Of a stretch of 64,000 bases of DNA, positions 35,363-45,765 are shown piece by piece; position 1 is the first letter of the stretch, and each line of letters starts with the position of its first letter. The notes below the pieces were generated by a model. It made no database searches and was not told the DNA's origin. It saw only the letters and a list, made by a program, of their open reading frames with translations. Source of the stretch: Chloromonas sp. AAM2 (taxonomy: Eukaryota > Chlorophyta > Chlorophyceae > Chlamydomonadales > Chlamydomonadaceae); NCBI GenBank assembly GCA_004335635.1, contig QAXH01006692.1:4762-68761 (forward strand), in the 5' to 3' direction. The position numbers and the translations under genes were made by a program.

Positions 35363-37147
35363 TCAGACCAGAAGCAAGCGAAACTCTTCGTAGTCCAGGT
35401 AGCCCGAGGCATCCTTGTCCACCTCAGCTATGAACTTGTCCACGTTCAAAGTAAGCTCAAACTCCTGCAACCACAGAGAAAGGCATCCCAGATGTCCCAT
35501 ATCGTATATCTGAACAATACACCTCTGCGACGGCTTGCCAACCACCACTACTGTATGCCCATGACACCTACAAGATCCGATGCCTTTGCCACTTTGCAAA
35601 ATTATGCCACATTGGTGTTGCTACTTCGCTTTGCTTGTATGCTTCCCTGCTTGCCCCCCTCGCTTGCCCGCATGATACATTGCCGCCACACCTCCATAGA
35701 CTGGTGCTTACCGTGATCACATCCCGCAGCCGGTGTGTCTCCACCTTGCCTGTTTTGTCGGCCTGTAGCACAGCAAGTGTACAGCACCTCTTGCGTTCAG
35801 CGCTGGTTCACTGAGGCACCCCAATGCCAAGTCAGATCGCAAGTCAGGACAGCCAGATCGCCCAGCACAGCCAGATCGCAAGGCCAGGACAGCAAGATCA
35901 GTTTGTGCTTGTCAGAAGAGCATGGTTCCTTGCTGATGACCAGTGATGACCAGTCTATGGCTACTGATGGTTCATGGCAGTATGAATGTATGCAGCAGTG
36001 CCCTGTGCATTGGCTCTAATTCCACCCACACCGGTTGCCCAGCTGCATTGCACGTTGATCTTATTGCAGTCATCATGGCTTTGGCATGCTGCCGAGCGTG
36101 AGTCCTGGGCATGCCGCCCACAACCAAACTTTCGCACCCACATTTCCGCCCAGAGCCACGAACGCGTCCAGTGTTTCCTGTTCGTTGCTGTTCTTCTCGC
36201 TCATCGCCTTGTTGATCTGGATGGCGTGAACAAACTCCTGGAACTCAATCTCCTGGCTGCCGTCCTCATCCACCTGATAATCAGGAAATGATAATCAGGG
36301 AAGAAAATGGCAAATAATCCCAAATAATTTACCAATATAACAAGGTCATGGCAAGTGAATATCATGGAGGGAAACATTAGCAGCTGAACCCCATGCACAT
36401 GCACTGACACTGCTACAAGCCCTGCTACGCAAGTATCAGACAAATCGCTGCATGCCTTGCCTCGCTTGCATGCAAGGAGCTGCCTAACGATTGATGAGCT
36501 GTGAACAATTATGATTTTCCCTTTAAGGGTTAACTCCACGGCCTGTGCCTTTCCTGCGCCTGGTGTACATGCCTGCTTTGCCTGGTTCAACCACTTTTGT
36601 TGCTCAGCGCAAGTCAGAGCGGCGCACATCCCTCCGTTCCCGGAAACTGCTTGACTGTTGTAAACTGCTTGAGCTGTCATGTTTGGCATGTGATGTCTGG
36701 CTGCATGTTCTTAAACCCTTGACATTCCCCGTCAGAACCCTGCATGGCTGTCCAAACACTCCATGCTGGGTTGGCAACGGCTCTGCTTGGTGTGGGTATC
36801 TACATCAGGCTCCCCATGCTGAGTGTCCCTAGCGTCCTTCATGACCTTGCAGCCACTGCTGTGCCACGTACTTGGCTAATCATGACGAACAGCTCCTCAT
36901 CCGAAGGGTTCTGGCCCAAGGCTGTCAATGCTGTCTTGAGCTCCTTGATGTCAATGGTGCCGCTGCCTGCATGTGTTGCATGCATGGTTAGCTGGGCAGA
37001 ACTGTTGCGCACGCTCTTGCATCTTTTTGATGCACTGGCAGGCTGTGCTTTGGGCGAAAACTCACTATCCTTGTCGAAGAGCTGGAAGGCCTTCCGGCAC
37101 ATCTCCAACTCTTCCTCGCTCAGCTTCGGAAGTTCTGACCACACGAC
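35363..37147 (-). CDS. Calmodulin/centrin-like four-EF-hand protein (first exon unresolved)
   Basis: Calcium sensor by family. Exons 37147-37066, 36966-36872, 36273-36142, 35762-35712 and 35464-35363 join in phase to 153 residues. The stop is at 35363. EF1: FDKDSSGTIDIKEL, split by an intron after its third Asp. EF2: VDEDGSQEIEFQEFV. EF3: ADKTGKVETHRL, shortened and probably weak. EF4: VDKDASGYLDYEEF. Loop positions 1, 3, 5 and 12 are acidic or Ser in EF1, EF2 and EF4, as expected for Ca binding. A start codon is missing: the first resolved exon begins with VVWSELPKLSEEELEM. A candidate upstream exon (37,330-37,400, MQTDFTYLQDRFSNGGQER) does not join in phase. Four hands in ~155 residues could be a calmodulin-like, centrin-like or axonemal dynein-docking (DC3-type) protein; I cannot decide which. 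Confidence 0.8.
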
Positions 37148-37978
37148 CTGCATAAGATGCCATTCCATGTGCAATGTATTATGTTGCAGTGTTTGCAGGA
37201 GAATTGAAAGCCTGGCCTTCAGCATGTTGGACCAAGGCTCACACGCACCATCTTTCAACCTTGCGTTTGCTCTACTGGTCGATGCAAATCTAATCAAACG
37301 AGCGCGTCAAATTGCACTAAGGCGGGTATCCTCCAGATAGCCGTCCCGCTCCTGGCCTCCATTGCTGAACCTATCCTGCAAGTAGGTGAAGTCTGTCTGC
37401 ATGCGTGCTGAGCGGCTCAGGTGTCGCGTGGGTTGGATGGTCGAAAACCGCAAGCCGTATGAAACGGGTAACCAATCACGGGTAACCAACTCAGTAGCCT
37501 GCAGCACTTTCTGGGGGAAAGATTACCCCAACTACCAGCGAGCTGATGATGGACAAGTTGGATGGTTGATGTCCAAGGGCAACAATACGAGTCCAGCCCC
37601 ACAGCTGCAAGAAGACAAGAAATGTGTCGTGCCTGGGCCTTGATCGCAGCAACCACCCACTTACAAGGAGGGAGTGCACGCCATGCAGCACTGCCCTCCT
37701 GCCATGCAGCGCTGCGCTCCTGCCATGCCCCATTGTGGTAGCACCGCCCTCTTGCCGGGATCCACACATGCAGCAACATCAGGCTTGCCATGCGCTATCA
37801 TGTGCCACGTCCCACTCTGCATTCGTTACGTAGGCTGCCCTATAGGCGGGTGCACAGGTGCAGTTTACAGGCAAAAGCTGGCAGTGGCAAGCGAAAAGAT
37901 TGGGTATGGGCTTATATGTATTGTTCAAAGGCATTGCTGCATTGTTCAAAGGCATTGCTGCATCGTCCAAAGGCATGC

Positions 37979-38108
37979 TGTCCCAGAAGTGGCAATGCAA
38001 CACACTGTAACAACCGCACACACCGCACTACACAAAAGCACACTTTACAACTGCAACACCCATCACCAACACTGGTTCCTGTCCCAGAACCGGCAAACTT
38101 CTTTTTTT
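37979..38108 (+). repeat. R1 dispersed repeat, full-length short copy (130 bp)
   Basis: Starts with TGTCCCAGAAGTGGCA and ends with TGTCCCAGAACCGGCAAAC followed by CTTC and a T-run. The two words are direct repeats 101 bp apart. The interior is CA- and AAC-rich. It is followed directly by (TAACCC)3. Confidence 0.85.
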
Positions 38109-38115
38109 GGGGGTT

Positions 38116-38134
38116 TAACCCTAACCCTAACCCT
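38116..38134. repeat. Interstitial telomere-like tract (TAACCC)3
   Basis: Three perfect TAACCC units plus a partial, in the sequence TTTAACCC...CTCAAGGG, a few bases from the T-run end of an R1 copy. Confidence 0.85.
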
Positions 38135-38276
38135 CAAGGGACGCTGTTGCTATCAGTCACTTGGTCACCAAATGGTTGAGGGTAGGACCCTCTATTTCGT
38201 CTGGTCCACATAGAATCGACGAGCTGAAGGTGGCAGCTCAAAATGCCGTACGTAAAGCATTACATCAGCAATAACC

Positions 38277-38335
38277 GAAAAAGGTGTTTGCCAGTTCTGG
38301 GACAGTTTCCAGGAGATCCACTGCAACCAGTGTGG
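38277..38335 (-). repeat. R1 dispersed repeat, fragment
   Basis: Reads gaaaaaggtg then TTTGCCAGTTCTGGGACAGT, then TTCCAGGAGATCCACTG. The tail resembles the copy at 19,894. It lies in opposite orientation ~170 bp from the full copy at 37,979. Confidence 0.8.
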
Positions 38336-38592
38336 GATGGGCTAGTCCTCACCATCAACGATAGTGTGGAAGACCTGGCACACAACGTTTGTCTCGCGTC
38401 AACATCACCAGGGTGTGTGATGGAATTGACTCTCATAATGAACTGTACAAAGACCTCGATGAAAAGTTGTGACTGAAGGCATCTCAAAGTTCACAAGTTC
38501 AACCGCAAAAAATTTGTGCTGCAGACCCACTGATTGCGCAGGCGTCTGTGCTGCAAAACCATTCGACTGCTTGTGGGGGGGTCCATAGAGCA

Positions 38593-41500
38593 TCACTTAG
38601 GTGCAGCTGTGGTCACGACTTCTTGTGGTCGCTTGCTTGTGGTTGCTTGCTCGGTCGGCTTCCAGAACGTGGACTCGGGATCTCCGGAGGGCTTGTCAGG
38701 ATACGAGTCGATCCACCTGTCAAGAAACAACAAGGTTGTTGTCATGTAATCACTTCGCATGGTCAGAGGTCTTAACATGACTTCTCATCACTGGCTCATC
38801 ACTTCTCATGTGTTGACGAGTGCCTTGGGTTAACCAACGGACCGGATTGTATCCACCAGGTTGCAAGGCCGACCGGGTTGCGTACACGAGCTATCACCTG
38901 AAGAACTCCAAGAAGCGCTTTATGAAGGTCTCATCGTCCCTGGAAACGTCCGCTGGCCACGCCTGGTCTCGGATGCTTGCCAAGCCGCAGGCCTCCGCTG
39001 CATAGCGCTGGATGCGACACGTGCGTGCCAAGCGCGCGGCGGCATATCCAGCGACAGCAGCTGATAGAGCAGCCTTGTCGTCTGTACCAACGCTTGGCGA
39101 CGACGTCTCCCTTTGCGTCGCAGCCCCAGCTCCTGACTTCCAACCCACGAGTGCTGAGCGATGCGTCTCCAACTGACTGATGAACGTTTCTGCATCCTCA
39201 AACGCTGTTCGCGCGCCTTGCCCTGGGCGCGGATGCATGGCATGGGCTGCATCGCCAATGAGCACCACACGGCCGCCTGGGCTGCTGTTGCCTGCGCCTA
39301 GCTGGTCCAGAGGCAAACGGTCAAACAGGGCACGCTCGTAAATGTCCGACTCGGGCGTGGCCTGCGAACAAAGTCGTCAAGCGAGAAACGATTGCCCACT
39401 AGGTTGTGCAACTAACCGCAGGTTCACGTCAGACACAGCATACATAGGGATCGATGCACAACATGAGGCAGCGCAACAACAAGAAGCTGGCTCCTGACAT
39501 GCTGTCAACAGCACTGTACACAGCTGCTGGTCGCAGGCTCTCTACTGGCGCCATGGCTCTTGTCGCACGCCAGCAAGTCGATTGCCAACCCCATTGCATA
39601 CAAGGAATACTCCCCACAAAACGAACATTCATGAAAACCGTTTCGTTGCCAGCCACAGGGAGAGCGACCATGCTAAGCGCGTCAGTATTTGTCACCCGCC
39701 TGCACGACCTTCAGTGCAGTATCCCATCCCAGCTCCTCCAGCAGCGCCACTAGCCTGGCCTTGCTGCCCGGGCAGCCCAGCCCCCCGCCGTGTGCCTGCG
39801 CTGCACTGGGCTGGCCGCTGGCAGGGCATGTGAAGGCAGGGGTGTCTGCCTGCTGGGTCAGGGTCCAGAAGGTGTAGCCACACCCCGCGTCACTCACAAG
39901 GCTGCAGAGTGCGAGAACGATCAGGCGATGCAACAGTGCAACAGTCAACTCACAGTAAAGACCACCCTGACTGCAAAGCGCTCGCACAAAGCATGGAACA
40001 CAAGGCATCAAACTCCAGCCTCTCTCAACGTGGCCGGTGATTTCCGTATGCCGAGTCTGTGCCGGTGGCAGTGCAGGGTCATGAAACAATGCAACACTGT
40101 CACAACCAACTGACACAAGTCGCTCACAAGGCTGCAAGGGCCGTCAAACAGTGCAGCAATGTCAACGGATTCACACAAAATACACAAGTGGTGCAAAGCG
40201 CTCACACAAAGCATCACATTGCAGCCAGACCAACCGGACTTGAGACTTGTACAAACAGCGCATGCCACAGGTGGCAAGCAGGACTGTCCCGGAGCAGGCG
40301 GCACATGCAAAGCGCCCGCAATGATTCCACATCCACCGAGTTTGTCGCAAACGTGAGCATCAGCCAAAACGGACTTGCTGCCACGCAGTGATGATGTATG
40401 TGCTTACCAATTCATGGATGAGTGTTGCGAGTCGGGATTGTTATAGAACATCATCTGCTCCCCCGGCTGGTGTGCCTTGACCACGGAGCTGTCCGGGTTG
40501 TGGATGAGGGCGCTCCAGTTCATGTGGCCGAGGTACCTGTGCATGTGAAACCAGCAGGCAATGATTACACGAGAGCAGCCATGTGTGCAAGACCCACCTA
40601 CCACTTGCCCCCGGTATGACCTGGGGCCTGACCCAATCATCAGTGTGTTTGGAGTCACTCAACACAAGCGGCTTAATATAGTCTTCATCGAGTACGCAGC
40701 CATCCATTCGTTTGACCCAAGCCAGACAGGGATAAAGCTCGAAAAACTGGGGAGACGAACCTGGAAAAACACTGTGGAAACAAGACTAAAACAAACAACA
40801 CTAGGCTGAAACGGTTTGCAGTGGCAGCCTTCTCAATCATGCTGATCAGTTCACCTTGGTCCTGGGTCATGGGGTATCATGGTAGCCCTTAAAGCCGACC
40901 TCAGCCCGTCGCCAGCTATGGCCAGACGCGCTGTGACCTCCTCACCGTCCTGCGCACGTGTGCACACATCAGCAAGCATGCAATGTCACACATACTGCAA
41001 CCATGTTAAGCCCTACACTGTGCTCCTGGCGCATGCCACGCCTCATGGCATGTGGTTGAACAGCGTTCCAACGTGTCCGGTTTGTTCGCTGTTTTTGTTT
41101 TCTTGCTCATGGCAGGTCAGGGCGACTGGTGTAATTATGCACGTCGCATGCATCGACACCTGATGAGATTTCACATGCCCCACCTTGAAGCGCACCCTCA
41201 CACAGTCCTCCTCCTCGGTGTAGCCCACAGCATGGGCGCTGCAGTGCACTGATTCACTGGGGACCAGGTCAGCAAGAATGTCCTTCAACTGCAACGCACC
41301 GGGCAACAGTCTCTGGATAAGAGTTGGGCCCAGCCTGTCATCTATATCGTTGCAGTCTCTAGAATAGATGACCTCTTACGATCAGCTTAACGATTGTCAG
41401 GCGCGTAATTCTTGAACAGATATTGTGTCTAGCTGCAGTACCGTGGGTTGTACCATGGAAAGACATGTAATGATAATGTGGGGGAGCTCCACAGGGTGGC

Positions 41501-42279
41501 GCGCTGTTGAAGAGCCACTTACCTGAGACCACCTGACGCCATGCCAGCCTGGCACAACAGGCAGAGGCTCCACAACCATGTCATGTGTCTTGTCTATCCT
41601 GATGGTCCGGGTGGCGATGCGCCTTTCTGAGGCCCGTGTCCTGCAGTATAGCACATCTGGGAAAGGTTTGTACTACGACTATGAGTTTGCCAAACAGTTT
41701 GGATATCAATAAGATAGGCTCGCACGCTACTAGTGTTCAGGTACTGGTGTTATTTGTGGTAGCTTACAGTAGTTCAGGGACAATGTCCTGGTGAAGCCTA
41801 TCCAGAGAGTTCAAGGCGTTGCGTCCCAGGGATATGAGGGTAGAGTTCTCCGATCGCAGCTGGGTGCCGCGTTCTGCACACAAGAGGGCATCCACAAGCA
41901 TGCCGAGATCCAGATTAGGTTGGTATGATACCCGGTCCAGAAAAGACTGCAGCGTTCTGTTCACGCCATGGCGTTTCGACATCAACCCCCCTAGTAAAAA
42001 CTTGTACTGCACACATGGGCACTGGATTCCAAGAGCCGATCTGTTGACGTGTGGAGCAAGCAGTTCATCAAAACGTGCTGATGATAGAAATGGCGCACGG
42101 TGCTGACAAAATTGCGAAGCTACTGGGCACTCGAGCGCGGTGAGACGCTGTTGCAAATTGCAGGAGTTGGTGATTACCGTACACGCGTGCATTATATCCT
42201 CTGAAGTGCAGGCCTGCTGCCATGGCCAGGCCACCCAGACCTCCGCCTATGATGGCAATGTCGCACGCTACATCTGCAC
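38593..42279 (-). CDS. FAD-dependent monooxygenase, zeaxanthin epoxidase/salicylate hydroxylase-like (5' exon unresolved)
   Basis: Flavoprotein hydroxylase or epoxidase of the PHBH fold. Exons 42279-42178, 41873-41768, 41640-41523, 41312-41184, 40949-40855, 40536-40408, 39901-39700, 39361-38898 and 38716-38593 are phase-consistent and give ~488 residues. All three FAD/NADPH fingerprints are present: the dinucleotide fold CDIAIIGGGLGGLAMAAGL ending in ARVYE (ribose-binding Glu, its codon split by an intron), GDGLRSALR, and VVLIGDAAHAMHPRPGQGA. ATPESDIYERALFDR precedes the last motif, as in the family. The exon ending at 39700 needs a GC donor (CAG|GCGGGT); the GT five bases on breaks the frame. 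No FHA domain follows, unlike plant zeaxanthin epoxidase, so the substrate is open. The N terminus (transit peptide?) should lie upstream of 42280: an ATG exon at ~42,717 (MQVLASVGCPGACAGS) looks like a transit peptide but does not join in phase. Confidence 0.85.
39892..40222. repeat. Duplicated ~100-bp segment spanning a splice acceptor
   Basis: Segments at ~39,892-39,998 and ~40,122-40,222 share CTCACAAGGCTGCA, GCAACAGT/GCAGCAAT and GCAAAGCGCTC.CACAAAGCA in the same order. The left copy contains the real acceptor and first codons of the FAD monooxygenase exon starting at 39901. Confidence 0.7.
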
Positions 42280-43409
42280 CTGCACGGGCGTGAAGTTCAA
42301 GCCATTGTGCACGGCATCACTTCTCTCTGGTGTTGTGGCAGGCAAATGCCATTGGGTCTCACCAGAAGGTTCGGCTCCCTTGTCAAGCTTGGCGTACACT
42401 GGCTGCAAAGGTGAACGCGCACCCGGGCGTGGGTTGGCGCGCCTGCGGCATGCGGACAGTGTACGCCTCGCTCACATGGGGTGGTCTCAACAGTCAGGGT
42501 CTTGGCATGCCACACAGGGACGAATGCCAGGGACGTGTTGAGCGCACCGACAGTTACAGGACTGCTGCAGGGCAACGCAGCCACAGGGCTTCACAATGAT
42601 CAGGGATGGGCGACGCACTGCGTACCTGTCCAAAATCCCTGATGCGGCCGTGCTGCGTGTGGTGCGGCTGCCGGCACAAGCGCCAGGGCACCCAACGCTC
42701 GCAAGAACCTGCATTGCTGTGTTCTCGGAGATTATAAGCTTCAGATGCCACAATGGTAGGGCGTTTCAGTGGCCTTGATGGCTACCTTGAATTGACATGC
42801 CGCGTGGCTTCAGTCAACGTGACGCAATGTGATGCCTTGGAAATGGCGTGGGAACGTTCCCAGCTTCCACACTGAATTGTCTGACTTTCGTGTGTGCAGA
42901 GCGGCATTTATGGCCAGAATTGCTGGCAGATGATTGCGTTGTCGCATACAACTGGCTTTGGGGCCCGTGCCTTGCGGTAAGTCGCCGCGTTCAAACGCTC
43001 ACAAGAGCTCTTAGCCACAGGACCTGCAGGCATGGCAAACAAGCACCAGCGTGAGCAGTGATCCGTAGTTCCGTGATCCTCAGTCCATTGGCTCTGGTGG
43101 GATGTCCTGCTTGTTTGGCAGGCTGATCAGACTCGTTGCCTCGTGCAATGTCTCGTGCACACATGGCAGACCGGCACTGGCAGACCGACTTGGCAGTGCT
43201 CAACAACTCGCACTTTGCCCTCCAGTGCTCAACAGCAGCTTCAGCTGAAGATGAGGGTGTCATTCTAATTGATCTGAACATTTGCGGGCCGGAGATCTGC
43301 TGGATTGGATGACGTGGATTTTGCAACGTTCCAACTTTGCAGGCGCGTTGACACCTGTTCGAAGCAACGCCACCTTTCTCGTCCAGCTGCGAACAAACCG
43401 TACCCAAAG
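42280..43409. other. Divergent intergenic region
   Basis: Must hold the first exon(s) and promoter of the FAD monooxygenase (minus) and the promoter and 5' UTR of the gene starting at 43410 (plus). Several frames of ~60-100 codons are open, including a plus-strand one at 42,330-42,599, but none shows a family pattern. Confidence 0.45.
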
Positions 43410-45765
43410 ATGGATCAGGCGCCCGAATGCATTGGTAAGCATGTGCCAGACTGTGAATCTGGGCAAAAGCTGACTGCTGAACTGGACTGTCTGATCATGC
43501 ACATAGGGAATGATGAATGGAAATAATGAGTTTAGGTCATGTATGTAGTTCACGTCATGTCACAATTGCGTTTGCTGTCCTTGGCAGGTCTATCAGAAGA
43601 GGCAACCAATTTATGTATGCTCATGCATATGCATGCATGCATATGCATGCGTGACTGGCTGGCTCCCTTTATCTAGTCTTTGGCCTTGACTTTTGCGGCC
43701 CCGTCCTGTTTGCTTTGGGTTGGCCTGCCTGGNNNNNNNNNNNNNNNNNNNNNNNNNNNNNNNAGGCCAGGGCGGTGCCCATCCCGTTCCGTGTCCTCTG
43801 ACGGCTTCCCTGGTGTAAATACATATATATGCCACAGATGCGTTTGCTCACCTTGGCAGGTTTGTCGGAGGAGGCGACTAGCTTCCTGCAAGCCAATGAG
43901 TGGGCCAGGTCTGTTGCTCAGCTTCAGCAAGGCGTTCACGAGCAGATACAGCAGCAGCTGGAGCCGCTGCATGTGCAGCCCACTCAGTACGCAGAGCATG
44001 GCATGCTTCAGGAGCATGCACCCGGTGGCCAATCACATGTGCGGATCAGTACCCATGCTGGGAAAGGAGCTGTCAGGTGAGTTACTCTGTTATGTACCTG
44101 CCTGGCAAGCCAGGCCAAATCTAGGTCACATGATGTGCATCCGTATAGTCAGAAGAAGCTTTTTGTGGCATGATATGCGCTTTGATCAGCACTGTTCGGA
44201 CCAGCAATGCTCGATCCAGCACTGTTTCACGAGAATGTCTGCCCCACTGAGCTTTCAATACCGAAAGCCAATGCAGGCTAGTCTGCTGCTGGAAGTCAGA
44301 ATGTGCGTTGCGGTGCTGCTTGTTTCCACATGCACTCTCGCAGGCACAAGTTCCAGGTCACCACAGTGTTCCCCCCATTCGGCATGCTCTACAGCAAGAC
44401 CGGCGCACATGCATGCCCTGAGCAAGGGTGAGGGACACCAGGGCCGTGAAAACTGGTGCTGTAGAGCAGTGCAGGTATGTAAGGCATGGCCGTGAAAACT
44501 GGTGCTGCAGTGGCTTGCTGCGAGACACGCCCGCCTGCGTTTTTGTATGTGTTGCTGTTGTTGTTGTTGTTGTTGTTATTGTTGTTGTTGTTGTTGTTGT
44601 TGTTTACATGGCCTTCAGTATGGGGAGGACTGCTCAGCGCCCACCTCACGCCCGCCTGTGTTTGCTGCACGATCTTGTGTGGTCCCTGCAGGACTCCCCA
44701 TCTGGACGTCGAGATAGCAGGCACTCGGCAGTCCGTTCTGCTGGCCATGTTCATGACACCCCGCCTGTCCACCCTGCGCCACCCCGCCTACACAAGCAAG
44801 TACTATGCTAGCGTACCGCCTGCACAAGCAGACGGCAACGGCAGTGGCGACAGCCAGCCAGCCCTGCTGCCGCTGAAATCCCTTCACAACCGAATGCATG
44901 ACCGGGCTGAGAAGGGGGTAGGCATTGAACTACTGTCTGACCGCGACCCGACGGACTCCGCTGCCCCCGCTACACAGCCGCTCTACCGTCACTTCCACAG
45001 CCGACAGCTGTACACGCGCCTGATGGCTGGCCACGGCGCGCTGTTCACTTTTGACCCGAGCAGCCCAGATGCTTTGTCAGCTGTGCGGGAGGACTTGGCT
45101 GCGTTTGTTGCCCTTTGGTGAGTGAGTCAGCACCGTGCATTCAGTAGTGATCTGCAGTGAAAGTGAGTATCCTTTATACAAGTATCGTGTCAGCACGTTG
45201 AACAGAAGATCGCTCAAGTATCCATATACAACTCGTACTCGTATTGCAACGGGCTGCTGTTGCCAAGTCCAAACCACTGTCATCATCATCACCTGGATTC
45301 CAGCCTGGCAGGCTTCTGCCGGGTTTCTGCTGCGCTTTGTGCCTTTCTTCTTCTTTCTTGCCCAGGGTAGGTCAGGGCGGTACACATCCCGTTGCGCGTC
45401 CTTTGATGGCCTTTGACGGCTTGCCTGATGCTGCAACAGTTGCTGTTGTTGTTGCATCTGCTGCAGTTGCTGCTGCTGTTGCAGTCTTTGCGTCAGGTGA
45501 CGAAACAAATGAAGCAACCTTTTTTGGACTCAGGTGTGCGTGGGCGAAGGCAGACTGGGCGAAAGGAGATGGGCCGCACCTGCCTAACTATCTGCTGAAT
45601 GAGTGCCGTGACATGACCAAGCTATGGGCCAACTCTTTCGATATGGATGAGGAGACTGACCAGTTGGAAAAACTGATCGGCAGTGAGGCGGCAACACGAG
45701 TTAAGAAGACTTTGAACGGGGAGGCGTCACTGGCAGGCGAGCCTTGGTGGAAAGGTGCCAAATAG
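43410..45765 (+). CDS. Unassigned protein, possibly red chlorophyll catabolite/bilin reductase-like
   Basis: Exons 43410-43434 (MDQAPECI), 43860-44076, 44344-44427, 44692-45117 and 45534-45765 join in phase to 327 residues. The start ATG at 43410 gives only eight codons before a GTAAGC donor, but joins exactly. The N-terminal third is helical and Gln-rich (ARSVAQLQQGVHEQIQQQLE). The core (TTVFPPFGMLYSKTGAH, then PHLDVEIAGTRQSVLLAMF, then RHPAYTSKYY) resembles the order of segments in red chlorophyll catabolite reductase (an Asp/Glu strand, a hydrophobic strand, then HP-x-Y near YY), a relative of ferredoxin-dependent bilin reductases. This is weak visual similarity. The C terminus (LPNYLLNECRDMTKLWANSF, ending GEPWWKGAK) is charged and helical. 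No obvious transit peptide. The first intron contains R2 sequence, a sequencing gap and a second copy of the exon 2 start. Confidence 0.75.
43568..43612 (+). pseudogene. Second copy of an intron end plus exon start (GLSEEAT)
   Basis: TGCGTTTGCTG.CCTTGGCAG at 43,568-43,587 is followed by codons reading G-L-S-E-E-A-T-N. The same arrangement precedes the exon at 43860 (G-L-S-E-E-A-T-S). Five of the six codons LSEEAT differ only at synonymous positions. Using this copy would give a frame that stops ~20 codons later, so it is an alternative or relict exon. Confidence 0.7.
43622..43649. repeat. 28-bp perfect palindrome of CATGCATATG
   Basis: A self-complementary ATGCAT/CATATG-rich sequence centred at ~43,635. 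It could form a cruciform and lies 84 bases before the 31-N gap. Confidence 0.9.
43686..43815 (+). repeat. R2 dispersed repeat, interrupted by a gap
   Basis: Flanks of the N run (43,733-43,763) match the R2 family: a T/C-rich left part (CCTTGACTTTTGCGGCCC) and, to the right, CAGGGCGGTGCCCATCCCGT then GTGTCCTCTGACGGCTTCCC. See copies at ~45,330 and ~55,400. Confidence 0.7.
44548..44605. repeat. (GTT)n microsatellite
   Basis: About 18 GTT/TTG triplets with one ATT interruption, in the intron before the exon at 44692. It leaves Leu-, Val- and Cys-rich frames open that are not genes. Confidence 0.95.
45310..45430 (+). repeat. R2 dispersed repeat
   Basis: CCTTTCTTCTTCTTTCTTGC then CCAGGGTAGGTCAGGGCGGT, ACACATCCCGT and CCTTTGACGGCTTGCCTGATG. 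Lies in the intron before the last exon (45534) of the 43,410 gene. A CTGTTGTTGTTGC-type run follows at 45,435-45,480. Confidence 0.8.

Larger units (their letters stand above)
37148..38592. other. Intergenic with R1 copies, short tandem repeats and a telomere-like tract
   Basis: The left part holds the 5' region of the EF-hand gene, whose first exon must lie here. Short tandem repeats: a GCCATGCAGC/CCTCCTGCC set at 37,680-37,740 and three copies of a ~22-bp TTGTTCAAAGGCATTGCTGCA unit at 37,918-37,978. One full and one partial R1 copy and (TAACCC)3 at 38116-38134 follow. The rest is 3' flank of the FAD monooxygenase. No coding signal beyond that. Confidence 0.6.

Noticed and set aside
36839..37340. 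Plus-strand ORF of 198 codons (36,744-37,340)
   Set aside because: Antisense to EF-hand exons that carry a recognisable, phase-consistent calmodulin-like protein on the minus strand.
38116..38134. True chromosome end
   Set aside because: Only three telomere-type units, and ordinary gene-bearing sequence continues on both sides.
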